Below, piece after piece: positions 9,601 to 16,816 of a stretch of 64,000 bases of DNA. The DNA is from Patescibacteria group bacterium (GTDB taxonomy: Bacteria > Patescibacteriota > Microgenomatia > UBA1406 > GWC2-37-13). How positions within the stretch are numbered: position 1 is the stretch's first letter; every line of letters starts with the position of its first letter. Under the pieces are notes generated by a model that was given only the letters and a program-made list of their open reading frames with translations, did no database searches and was not told the DNA's origin. Made by a program: the position numbers and the translations under genes. The stretch spans positions 38,147 through 102,146 of the forward strand of contig BPJD01000005.1 in NCBI GenBank assembly GCA_026004435.1, read 5' to 3'.

Positions 9601-9888
9601 GAGCAAGAAGCTGAAGAATCAGATCAAGATTCTAATTTAGATCAAACAGATAAGTTAAATGAATCAGATGAGGTTGTTCCAGAGGATTCTACAGATACTC
9701 AAGATACAGATGAGCAAATGGATCAAGAACAAGATCAAAAGACCCAAGAAGAAGAGTCAGAAACAGTTGCTGAACAAAAATCTGATGATCTAAATCAGAT
9801 AGACTCAACCGAAGACAACTTTGCTGATGAAGAAGCTAAAAAATTATATGAAGATATCAGATCAAGAAAAAAAAACAGCAATGACTAA
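6691..9888 (+). CDS. VirB6/TrbL-like giant membrane protein of type IV secretion
   Basis: A signal-like hydrophobic N-terminus is followed by an extracytoplasmic stretch and about five to six transmembrane helices up to residue ~410, including the paired helices VALAFAVLIVAASGLLIII and FFQWIFYGPLLALFLGSVAL. This is the VirB6/TrbL layout of a type IV secretion inner-membrane channel. After residue ~430 comes a very long hydrophilic tail (~630 aa) with degenerate helical repeats (~571-692) and an acidic Glu/Asp/Gln-rich end. Start 6691 (MLTAKRLF) is preferred: TATACT at 6678-6683 ends seven bases before it. The glycosyltransferase gene overlaps its stop. VirB6 identity is by topology and context, not by motif. 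Confidence 0.75.
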   Translation: MLTAKRLFLVFLSLFLLVVNLLSHKAVYVQAQTDASGQTQSIEQLIQSIAPTEPIACGNSGCPTTPQELGYTCADSYQDWKKNPESNFWVVDPEVTFLGKNAERARQFVYWVFDRDNIYSAEGVRKAWQNSRNVALAFAVLIVAASGLLIIISEKVYSPFKVEVRNVILKSAGMLLFIIFSFTITVSIVQLSDVLMMFFIENMDVQSLFNIFFIDPEGRVVLTESETAYRTFVGCKNLSTLADESVRVSMFLVNITNLTYFVLGIFVIIREIVLWFLIIVSPFLALLLYFRLVKNTGLIWIGVFFQWIFYGPLLALFLGSVALIWKHGIPWVFNFSRVNTADGFIYPTGISILYGGPAQDLEFANTSNYVDTFAEYIISLLMLWGAIIFPWWLLRIFRDYCCEGILALKNIVMSFYEKYSTKKPPKTPPSPTVQPKIAVSVPVPERAKLESVIKISNISEIKQLQTEKILERMEIRTKSLQDIARFETNKEQREKIERVLTVLKQPDRVAEPEERQRVLNIKNEFYNRAKQNDRLAQRVVQTTSRSIFEQQKLKEELIRTEPKVATLNISVANEVKLPEQKVQSVFNSFVNNVVNDNRVISRISEKTSLPVEKTQQILSTTVVNLNQPVTKLTKVVSKSANVDEKTVKQVINNISSTAVYSKAINNTASAVKVSKSEVLSVINKLFSIFSALVDQSSKTTSFTPVLSLTLSDREKQVINNFNTNLLEKQNILNQVIQSEQQIESQPADVLAEFNSVISSEENLTTVLSNKKKVKMLKDIYQDVQTSVDLVEKTAESAKVDEEKVADTIESSLPLVAEVDKEVEKAVVPPPTLPLEEYENTKKLWKDHYYKGEVPISENISDRETWVSNDIVILTNTLNKLLSDDPKIREQGLDDVSYILPLFMLNDMEYDDILVYLKAKLEAAKEVSDLLLREKEIRQEVLSEVEEKDKVKVPTAVKKKQKVHQPLSMELEQEAEESDQDSNLDQTDKLNESDEVVPEDSTDTQDTDEQMDQEQDQKTQEEESETVAEQKSDDLNQIDSTEDNFADEEAKKLYEDIRSRKKNSND

Positions 9889-10918
9889 TGATGTTGTTAA
9901 ACAAAAACAGATTTTTATATTAAACCCTTTAGCAGCTGATCAAGGTTCAGCTGTAAGAGGTTTAGGCAGGTTTACAAAGGTTGTAATCTCAAGTTTGAAA
10001 GAAGCAAAGGTTGTGTCTAAAAACGATTTAGGTCAACTAAAATCAGATAACTCTATTTTGATTTTTCCTTATTTAAATTGGTTTTCTCCCAACTTTTTTT
10101 TAAAAAGATATGTTAGCAAACAAGTGTTGTTTATTCATGATCTGATTCCACTAAAGTATCCTGAGGCATTTCCTAAAGGTATTAAGGCTAGTATTTTTTA
10201 TAAAATTAATAGATTTTTGTTTAATAAAAATATAGATGTTGTTATTACTGACACATTTTCAGTAAAAAAAGAAATTGTTAAGATACTAAACTTTCCTGAA
10301 GAAAAGATCTTTGTTGTCTACCCTGCAGTTGATCCTGTTTTTTTTAATCAGAGTAGGTTGCCGAAAGATGACTTTTGTTTGTATGTAGGAGATGCTACCT
10401 TTAACAAAAATCTGCCGTTTATGGCAAAGGTTGTAAAGCAGGCTGATTTAAAATTGTATCTGGTTGGCAAGGTCTGGGAGCTTTTAGCCGGTAACCAGCT
10501 TGATTTTTCGCATCCTGAGTTAAGTTCATTAAAAGAGTTTTCTGATCTGATTGCTTCAGACAGCCGATTCAAAATTATTGGTTTTGTTGATGATAAGCAA
10601 TTAAAAGATCTTTATAGAAAAGCCAAAGTTAATCTGCTGTTGTCTCTGGATGAGGGGTTTGGATACTCTACTCTTGAGGCTGGTCTGCAGATGACTCCTT
10701 CTTTGATCTCAGATATACCTGTTTTTAGAGAAGTAGTTAAAGACTGTGCTTTGTATGTTGATCCGACTGATCTTAACTCAGCTGTGTTAAGGTTAAAAGA
10801 CCTGTATTATAATGATAAAATTAATACTGAGCTGGCAGAAAAAATATATAAAAGAGCAAAAGAGTTTAGTGTTGAGAACTTTGGCAATAGGTTAAGAGAG
10901 ATTATTGTTGATTTGTAA
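9881..10918 (+). CDS. Glycosyltransferase family 1/4 (GT-B fold)
   Basis: The 345-aa protein shows the GT4 pattern: an N-terminal acceptor domain with LFIHDLIPLKYPEAF, and a C-terminal nucleotide-sugar domain with the acidic motif DEGFGYSTLEAGL (the EX7E-type signature) near residue 250. It should transfer a sugar from a nucleotide donor to an envelope glycan or lipid; donor and acceptor are unknown. The start codon at 9881 sits within the last codons of the VirB6-like gene (ATGACTAA overlap), giving translational coupling. An earlier in-frame start lies deep inside the upstream gene and is rejected. Confidence 0.86.
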   Translation: MTNDVVKQKQIFILNPLAADQGSAVRGLGRFTKVVISSLKEAKVVSKNDLGQLKSDNSILIFPYLNWFSPNFFLKRYVSKQVLFIHDLIPLKYPEAFPKGIKASIFYKINRFLFNKNIDVVITDTFSVKKEIVKILNFPEEKIFVVYPAVDPVFFNQSRLPKDDFCLYVGDATFNKNLPFMAKVVKQADLKLYLVGKVWELLAGNQLDFSHPELSSLKEFSDLIASDSRFKIIGFVDDKQLKDLYRKAKVNLLLSLDEGFGYSTLEAGLQMTPSLISDIPVFREVVKDCALYVDPTDLNSAVLRLKDLYYNDKINTELAEKIYKRAKEFSVENFGNRLREIIVDL

Positions 10919-10935
10919 GTTTTTTCTGGCAATTT

Positions 10936-11382
10936 ATGGCAATTATATATCTTGGTGCTGATCATAGGGGCTTTAAGTTAAAAGAAGAGATTAAAAGGTA
11001 TCTGCAAACCAATAGCCATACTGTGTTTGATCTGGGTAATCACAGATATCAGGCTGATGATGATTTTGTAGATTTCAGTCAAAAAGTGGCTGAGGCAGTG
11101 TTAAAACATAAAGAGGCTGTAGGCATTGTTTTTTGCGGTTCAGGAGTTGGTGTCGATATTGCCTGCAACAGATTCTTTGGTATAAGATCTGTGTTGGGTT
11201 TCAACAAGGATCAAATTGCTAAAGCTGTTGCAGATGACCATTGTAATGTTTTGTCTTTAGCAGCTGATTATCTTGATAAAGATAAAGCTGTTTCTTTTGT
11301 TAACTCGTTTTTATCTGCTGAGAAAAAAACTGAGGAAAAGTATTTGCGCAGAATTGCAAAACTTGATAAACTGGTCAGATAA
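10936..11382 (+). CDS. rpiB: Ribose-5-phosphate isomerase B family (RpiB/LacA/LacB)
   Basis: The 148-aa protein matches RpiB: GADHRGFKLKEEI at the N-terminus, the substrate loop VFCGSGVGV with the catalytic Cys near residue 66, and N and H residues in NRFFGIRSVLG and DDHCNVL. It interconverts ribose 5-phosphate and ribulose 5-phosphate in the pentose phosphate pathway, giving nucleotide precursors. It is part of a same-strand run ending at enolase, with short gaps. Confidence 0.92.
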   Translation: MAIIYLGADHRGFKLKEEIKRYLQTNSHTVFDLGNHRYQADDDFVDFSQKVAEAVLKHKEAVGIVFCGSGVGVDIACNRFFGIRSVLGFNKDQIAKAVADDHCNVLSLAADYLDKDKAVSFVNSFLSAEKKTEEKYLRRIAKLDKLVR

Positions 11383-11396
11383 TATTTTGCAGTATT

Positions 11397-11810
11397 ATGA
11401 AAATTATAAATATTTCTACTAAAGGCAATACAGATATAGTTGATATTACTTACGAAATATTTCAGTTGGTTAATAGGGAAGAGTTTCAGAATGGTTTGGT
11501 TCATTTGTTTGTAAAAGGATCTACTGCTGCAATTACCACTATGGAAAATGACCCTAATTTGTTTGAGGACTTTAAAGCTGCTTTAGAAAAATTTGCTCCG
11601 TATAACTTTAATTACAAACATCATCAGACTTGGGGAGACAATAACGGAGCTGCTCATATTAGAGCCAGTTTGGTTGGAATGAGCATTGTTATTCCTGTTT
11701 TAAATGGAAATCTGATGCTAGGAGCGTATCAAAGATTAGTCTTAATAGATTTTGATACACGACCTAGAAATCGTGAAGTTGTTATTAATTTTATAAAAAC
11801 CAGAGGTTAA
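11397..11810 (+). CDS. YjbQ/UPF0047 family protein
   Basis: The 137-aa protein has the conserved family core: GLVHLFVKGSTAAITTMEND, the WGDNNGAAHIRASLVG block with its conserved His, and a C-terminal segment DTRPRNREVVI. Members show weak thiamine phosphate synthase-like activity in vitro, but their main role is unsettled. The gene ends one base before the enolase start, so co-translation is likely. Confidence 0.9.
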   Translation: MKIINISTKGNTDIVDITYEIFQLVNREEFQNGLVHLFVKGSTAAITTMENDPNLFEDFKAALEKFAPYNFNYKHHQTWGDNNGAAHIRASLVGMSIVIPVLNGNLMLGAYQRLVLIDFDTRPRNREVVINFIKTRG

Positions 11811-11811
11811 T

Positions 11812-13056
11812 ATGAGAATAAAAAATATATTTGCTTTTCAGATCTTGGATTCAAGAGGCAATCCAACGATCAAAACAATTATAGAGTTGGCTAATGGAGC
11901 CAAGGCTTGGGCTGCTGTTCCATCTGGGGCATCAACCGGGTCTTTTGAAGCTCTTGAACTGCGAGATGGCGGATCTGTTTTTGCAGGGAAAGGTGTTTTA
12001 AAAGCAGTAGATAATGTAAATACTGTGTTAAAAAAGGCTTTGTTAGGTTATGATATTCAAGACCTTGAGGGTATTGATAAAAAAATGCTTGAGCTTGATG
12101 GGACTGAGAATAAATCAAATCTTGGAGCCAATGCAATTTTGTCTGTGTCTTTAGCTTGTGCTAAGGCTCTTTCTGTTTTTGGAAACCAGCCTTTATGGAA
12201 GATCCTGCACCAGTATTATTTTTCAGATTATCAGCTTGGATTTCCTAGACTATTAGTTAATGTTATTAATGGCGGAGCCCATGCTGGGTTTAACTTTGAT
12301 TTTCAGGAGTTTATCATTATTCCTTTAAAAAATGATTTAAAGCAGGATCTTAGGTTGGCTGTTGAGGTGTTTGCTCAACTTAAGAAAAAACTGTCTGAAA
12401 AAAAGCTATCAACATTAGTTGGAGATGAAGGAGGATTTTCTCCTGAGCTTGAGAGCAACAGGTCTGCTTATGAGTTAATTATTGCTGCTGCTTCAGATCT
12501 GGGCTATCAAAACAACAGAGATTTTAGACTTGGAATGGATGCGGCAGCTACTGAGTTTTTTGAGTCTGGCGTTTATACTTTAAGAAAAGAAGGTAAGACC
12601 TTAACCAGTCAGCAGTTAATGAAGTTTTACTCGGATCTGATCAATGAGTTTAATCTTTACTCATTTGAGGATCCTTTTGCAGAAACTGATTGGCAGGCAT
12701 TTGCTGAGTTTACAAAAGAGTTTAATGATAGAGTTGTTATAGGAGATGATTTGTTTACTACTAATATTTCAAGAATTCAGCAGGGAATTGAAAAAAAATC
12801 AGCAAATGCTGTTTTAATCAAACCTAATCAGATAGGAACGCTTTATGAAACTGTTCAGGCTATTAAAAAGGCAAAATCTGTGGGCTGGCAGATTGCTATT
12901 TCACACAGATCAGGTGAGACTGAAGATACATTTATAGCTGACTTATCTGTTGCTTGTTCAGCTGAGTTTATAAAGACAGGCTCTGTCTGCAGAGGCGAGA
13001 GAACAGCAAAGTATAATCGTCTGCTTGAGATCTATGAAGTTGAAAGAGATTTTTAA
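11812..13056 (+). CDS. eno: Enolase
   Basis: The 414-aa protein is slightly shorter than the usual ~430. Visible signatures are the N-terminal ILDSRGNPT, the mobile loop VPSGASTGSFEALELRDG, the general acid Glu in GDEGGFSP, metal ligands D, E, D in GMDAAATEF, YSFEDPF and IGDDLF, catalytic Lys in VLIKPNQIGT, and SHRSGETEDTF. It converts 2-phosphoglycerate to phosphoenolpyruvate in glycolysis, working with the phosphoglycerate mutase-like protein at 28963. Its TAA overlaps the stop codon of the convergent dprA. Confidence 0.97.
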   Translation: MRIKNIFAFQILDSRGNPTIKTIIELANGAKAWAAVPSGASTGSFEALELRDGGSVFAGKGVLKAVDNVNTVLKKALLGYDIQDLEGIDKKMLELDGTENKSNLGANAILSVSLACAKALSVFGNQPLWKILHQYYFSDYQLGFPRLLVNVINGGAHAGFNFDFQEFIIIPLKNDLKQDLRLAVEVFAQLKKKLSEKKLSTLVGDEGGFSPELESNRSAYELIIAAASDLGYQNNRDFRLGMDAAATEFFESGVYTLRKEGKTLTSQQLMKFYSDLINEFNLYSFEDPFAETDWQAFAEFTKEFNDRVVIGDDLFTTNISRIQQGIEKKSANAVLIKPNQIGTLYETVQAIKKAKSVGWQIAISHRSGETEDTFIADLSVACSAEFIKTGSVCRGERTAKYNRLLEIYEVERDF

Positions 13057-14120
13057 GCCAGATAAATTCTGCCGTCGTTTTCTTTGCTGATAAGCTGTTT
13101 TAGTTCAAGCAAAGTAATAGTTGAGATAAGTTTGTTAGTTGTTATATTTAGTTTTTGTTTAAGTTCTTCAAGATACAAAGGCTGTTGTTTAATAAGCTCA
13201 ATTATTTGTTTTTCAATGTCGCTTAAATTCTGATTATTAAGTTTCTTTTTTGATCTAAGATTGTAATAACTGCTTAATTCACTACTTGATATTATTGGGT
13301 AAGCTCCGTTTTGAATTAAGAGGTTGGGAGCAAAGCTGTTTGGTTCTGTTATGTTGCCTGGAACAGCAAAAAGATCTCTGCCTTGCTCTGCGCAGTACTT
13401 GGCAGTAATTAAACTGCCGGAGTTGTTTTTACCTTGAATTACAACTACTGCTTTTGATAAACCGGAAATAATTCTATTTCTTGAGATAAACAAACCTTTT
13501 TTTACAGTTGTTTCTGGTGGAAACTCTGAGACAACAGCTCCTGTTTTAATTATTTGGTTATAAAGCTGTCTGTTAATTGCAGGGTAAATTATATCAACTC
13601 CACAGCCGAGTACAGCAACTGTTGTCAGGTTGTTTTTTATAGCTGTCTGATGAGCGATAGTATCAATTCCTAAGGCCATGCCAGAAACAATTGTTATATC
13701 TTTGTCAGACAAATCTTTAATTATTTGTTTTGTTATTGTTTGTCCATAAGCTGTTGGCTTTCTGGTTCCAACTATTGCTATTTTTTTGTTTTCTGCAATT
13801 TTTTTCCAGCTATGAGATTTGATAAATAAACAAATCGGTGCATCTGGGATTTGTTTTAAGTCTTTGGGATAGTCTTTGTTAAACTGAGTAAAAACCAAAA
13901 TATTTTTATGTTTAAGTTTTTTAAGTTCTGTTTCTGGGTTAAAACTTTTTCTAAAGGCCAGAAATTTATCAGTTTGTTGTCCTAATATTGGCTGAAGCAG
14001 GTCTTTTCTTGCTTTTAATGCTTGATTTGGATTTTTAAATAACTTAATTAGGTCTTTAAACTTGGCAGGTCCTATACCCTGAAAGTAGGCAAAGGTAAGC
14101 ACTGCTTTAAGTTCTTGCAT
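13053..14120 (-). CDS. dprA: DNA-processing protein DprA
   Basis: The 355-aa protein has an N-terminal helix-hairpin region (AYFQGIGPAKFKDLIKLF), the Rossmann-like DprA core with IAIVGTRKPTAYGQ, SGMALGIDTIAHQTA and VLGCGVDIIYP, and a C-terminal winged helix. DprA loads RecA on incoming single-stranded DNA during transformation. TATAAT (complement of 14127-14132) ends six bases before the ATG, so the mRNA may be leaderless. It is divergent from the aminotransferase gene. Confidence 0.95.
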   Translation of the reverse strand: MQELKAVLTFAYFQGIGPAKFKDLIKLFKNPNQALKARKDLLQPILGQQTDKFLAFRKSFNPETELKKLKHKNILVFTQFNKDYPKDLKQIPDAPICLFIKSHSWKKIAENKKIAIVGTRKPTAYGQTITKQIIKDLSDKDITIVSGMALGIDTIAHQTAIKNNLTTVAVLGCGVDIIYPAINRQLYNQIIKTGAVVSEFPPETTVKKGLFISRNRIISGLSKAVVVIQGKNNSGSLITAKYCAEQGRDLFAVPGNITEPNSFAPNLLIQNGAYPIISSSELSSYYNLRSKKKLNNQNLSDIEKQIIELIKQQPLYLEELKQKLNITTNKLISTITLLELKQLISKENDGRIYLA

Positions 14121-14156
14121 TTGTAAATTATATAAAAATCTTTTATGATTTAAGAT
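14121..14156. promoter_or_regulatory. Divergent leaderless-type promoters (dprA / aminotransferase)
   Basis: In 36 bases there is one TATAAT facing dprA (complement of 14127-14132, six bases before its ATG) and one TATGAT facing the aminotransferase (14144-14149, seven bases before its ATG). No Shine-Dalgarno sequence fits between promoter and start on either side. Confidence 0.6.
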
Positions 14157-15287
14157 ATGTCAGATAGCTGGAGTTTATCAAGCAGGTCTAAAACTTCATC
14201 TGATTATATTTTTTTGCAGTTGCAGAGGTTAAAAACTGAGATTGAACAAAAACAACAGGTTAAGGTGCTTGATCTGTCTGCAGGCGTACCAAAGTTTCCT
14301 CCATCAAAAATAAACAAGTTAAAGCTTCAGGAGTTGGCAAGTGAGACAGAGGTTTATTATTATCCGTCTTATAAGCCTGTGCCTGAGTTTGTTTCAGCTG
14401 TTTTAAATTGGTATAAAAAAAGATTTGGAGTAAAAAAAGAGTTATTTGTACAGATAGGCCATGGAGCTAAAGATATCTTAACTCATCTGCCTTATATATT
14501 TACAGACGAAGATGATGAGGTTTTGGTTCCCAACCCGGGGTACCCGGGGTTTGTTTCATCGTTTAAGTTTCTTGGAATAAGGCCTGTATTTTATAATCTG
14601 TCTGAAGAAACCAACTTTAGTCTTGATCTTGAAAAAATTAAACAGTCTGTATCTAAAAAAACCAAGGCTATTATTGTTAATTTTCCGTCTAATCCGACTG
14701 GCCAGGTTGCAGATAAATTTCAACTTCAGCAGTTGGTTGATTTTTGCAGAGAGACAGGTATTGTGTTAGTTTATGATAATGCTTACAGCGAGATTTATTT
14801 TTCCAAATTTGTTCCTCCAAGCATCTTTGAGTGCCAAGGAGCTGAACAAATTGCTGTTGAGATTGGATCTGTTTCTAAGACATTTTCTTTAGCAGGCATT
14901 AGACTTGGTTTTATTGTAGGCAATGAAAAGTTTATATCAGCTTTTTCTAGTATGAAATCAGCCTTTGATACAGGAGTGTTTACAGCGGTTCAGAGAGTGG
15001 CGGCTTATGCTTATGACAACTTTGATTATAACTGGTATGAGCAGATGATTCTAAAGTATAAGGAGAACATCATTAAAACAGCCAATATTTTAAGTTCTTT
15101 AGGCCTAAAGTTTGAGTTTCCCAAGGCTGGGTTGTATTTTTGGGCAAAGATTCCAGATGCTTATGAATCCTCAGATAAATTTGTGGTTGATGTGCTTGAG
15201 AAAAAATACATTCTGCTTGCTCCCGGATCTGCGTTTGGCAGTCTTGGGACAAGATATATTAGAGCTTCTTTTTGCGCCTTGCCTTAA
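14157..15287 (+). CDS. Class I/II pyridoxal-phosphate aminotransferase
   Basis: The 376-aa protein has the fold-type I pattern: VLVPNPGYPGF, the Asn in NFPSNPTGQ, DNAYSEIYF with the conserved Asp and Tyr, and the Schiff-base Lys in SVSKTFSLAGIRLGF. It transfers amino groups between an amino acid and a 2-oxo acid; whether the substrate is aspartate, alanine, a diaminopimelate precursor or a branched-chain amino acid cannot be read. TATGAT at 14144-14149 ends seven bases before the ATG. Confidence 0.9.
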   Translation: MSDSWSLSSRSKTSSDYIFLQLQRLKTEIEQKQQVKVLDLSAGVPKFPPSKINKLKLQELASETEVYYYPSYKPVPEFVSAVLNWYKKRFGVKKELFVQIGHGAKDILTHLPYIFTDEDDEVLVPNPGYPGFVSSFKFLGIRPVFYNLSEETNFSLDLEKIKQSVSKKTKAIIVNFPSNPTGQVADKFQLQQLVDFCRETGIVLVYDNAYSEIYFSKFVPPSIFECQGAEQIAVEIGSVSKTFSLAGIRLGFIVGNEKFISAFSSMKSAFDTGVFTAVQRVAAYAYDNFDYNWYEQMILKYKENIIKTANILSSLGLKFEFPKAGLYFWAKIPDAYESSDKFVVDVLEKKYILLAPGSAFGSLGTRYIRASFCALP

Positions 15288-15328
15288 TCTCTTTAAATTT
15301 GTTAGGTTTTCTTTTATACTGTATTTAT

Positions 15329-16159
15329 ATGTACAAGCATCCGATTCCAAAACAAATTACTACTTTTGAGTTTAAGTTAATCGGGTTTTTAACCCTAAAG
15401 CAGTTTGGCTATCTTATTGTTTTTATGCCATTGGGCTATTTGGTGTTTTTTTTCTTTCCAGTTCCGTATCTTAATATTCTAATGGGGCTTGCTACTGCAG
15501 GTGTTGGTGCTGCTTTGGCTTTTCTAAGAATCCAAGATCGGCCTTTGGAGGTTTGGATCTCTAACTTTTATAAAAGCATAAACTCTCCAACTATTTATAT
15601 TTATCAGCCGTCTCATCTTGATTTATCTTTTTTGCAGGGTGTTTTTATCTCCGACAAAAAACAGATTAAGTCTTATCTGACAGCCAGCAGTTACTTGAGT
15701 CAGTATCAGCCAAGATTTAAACAGCCAGTTTCAGATCAAAGAGATCAAAAAAAATTTTCATTAAGCTCTTTGTTTTTTGCCCCAAAGACAACTAATTCTC
15801 AACCATCAGATGTAAAAAAGACTAATTTGCCTGCAAAGCAACAGGTTGGTACTGGCTTAAAAGAAAATTATGCTGAACAACAGACTGTTATAAAACCATT
15901 TTTATCTGGTGTTGTTTACTCAACTAGAAAGGTTGTCTTGCCCGGCATCTTAGTTTATATTAAAGATAATCAAGGTAAGGTAGTTAGGCTAATGAAGAGC
16001 AATGTTCACGGAGTCTTTGCCACCTTTAAACCTCTAGATGAAGGGGAGTATAAGGTTGTGTTTCAGGATCCAAGCAACACTAATACATTTGATACAATAG
16101 ACTTAAGTATCCGAAAGGATAAGCCAATTGATATTTTGCAAGTTTATGCCAAGCAGTAA
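15329..16159 (+). CDS. PrgI family protein with C-terminal carboxypeptidase-regulatory-like domain
   Basis: The N-terminal ~95 residues contain two hydrophobic helices and the PrgI-type sequence (FEFKLIGFLTLKQFGYL; RIQDRPLEVWISNFYKS), a family found beside VirB4 in type IV secretion loci of Gram-positives and CPR. A low-complexity linker (residues ~115-190) leads to a beta-sandwich segment resembling CarboxypepD_reg (SGVVYSTRKVVLPGILVYI). The start at 15329 (MYKHPIPKQ) has TATACT at 15315-15320, eight bases upstream; an earlier in-frame start overlaps the previous gene. It heads a PrgI-TraC-VirB4 block. Confidence 0.82.
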   Translation: MYKHPIPKQITTFEFKLIGFLTLKQFGYLIVFMPLGYLVFFFFPVPYLNILMGLATAGVGAALAFLRIQDRPLEVWISNFYKSINSPTIYIYQPSHLDLSFLQGVFISDKKQIKSYLTASSYLSQYQPRFKQPVSDQRDQKKFSLSSLFFAPKTTNSQPSDVKKTNLPAKQQVGTGLKENYAEQQTVIKPFLSGVVYSTRKVVLPGILVYIKDNQGKVVRLMKSNVHGVFATFKPLDEGEYKVVFQDPSNTNTFDTIDLSIRKDKPIDILQVYAKQ

Positions 16160-16165
16160 GGTATT

Positions 16166-16813
16166 ATGAAGGATGTGAAAAATTTGCCTAAAGCAGCTAC
16201 TCAGCAGTTTGTTGAGATTGAGGATATCTGGGAGGATATAGTAATGCTAAAAGATTATTCCTGTTTTAATATAATTGAGGTGGGAGCAATTAATTACTGG
16301 TTTTTATCTCAAGAAGAGCAGGAGTCTGTTATCTATTCGTTTGCTGAGTTTTTGAACTCATTGTCATTTCCTGTTCAGATATCAATTTTGTCAAGAAAGA
16401 TGGATATATCATCTTACTTAGAGTTTGTTGACAATAAAATTAAAGAACAAAAATCACAAAAATTAAAGGATCTGCTAGTCTCTTATCAGAACTTTATAAA
16501 AGACATAGTTAAACAAAATACTGTATTGGAAAAAAGATTTTTTGTTGTTATTCCTTTTTCACCTCTTGAGTTGGGAGTTAAGGCTATAAAAGGAAAATTA
16601 AACAAAAACTTTGTGTTTCAGAGGGCAAAGGTTTCTTTATCACCAAAAAGAGATCATATTCTAAGACTTTTATCAAAAATTGGTTTAAAAGGCAGTGTTT
16701 TGCCTAAACAAGAGATTGTTGAGTTGTTTCACAATATCTATAATCCCAGCAAAACTGGAATTAAGCTAGCTCCAGTTGACAGCTATACAGAAGTTATATT
16801 ATCAGCAGATTAA
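16166..16813 (+). CDS. TraC/VirB4 N-domain-like accessory protein
   Basis: The 215-aa soluble protein has no Walker motif. Its pattern (YSCFNIIEVGAINYWFLS, FAEFLNSLSFPVQISILSRK, then a charged helix and FFVVIPFSP) resembles the N-terminal domain of conjugative ATPases of the TraC/TrbE/VirB4 type that occurs as a separate gene next to PrgI in CPR. It probably associates with the VirB4 ATPase at the membrane. It starts six bases after the PrgI gene and ends three bases before the VirB4 gene, so the three form one operon. Assignment rests on context and general pattern. Confidence 0.65.
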   Translation: MKDVKNLPKAATQQFVEIEDIWEDIVMLKDYSCFNIIEVGAINYWFLSQEEQESVIYSFAEFLNSLSFPVQISILSRKMDISSYLEFVDNKIKEQKSQKLKDLLVSYQNFIKDIVKQNTVLEKRFFVVIPFSPLELGVKAIKGKLNKNFVFQRAKVSLSPKRDHILRLLSKIGLKGSVLPKQEIVELFHNIYNPSKTGIKLAPVDSYTEVILSAD

Positions 16814-16816
16814 CTT

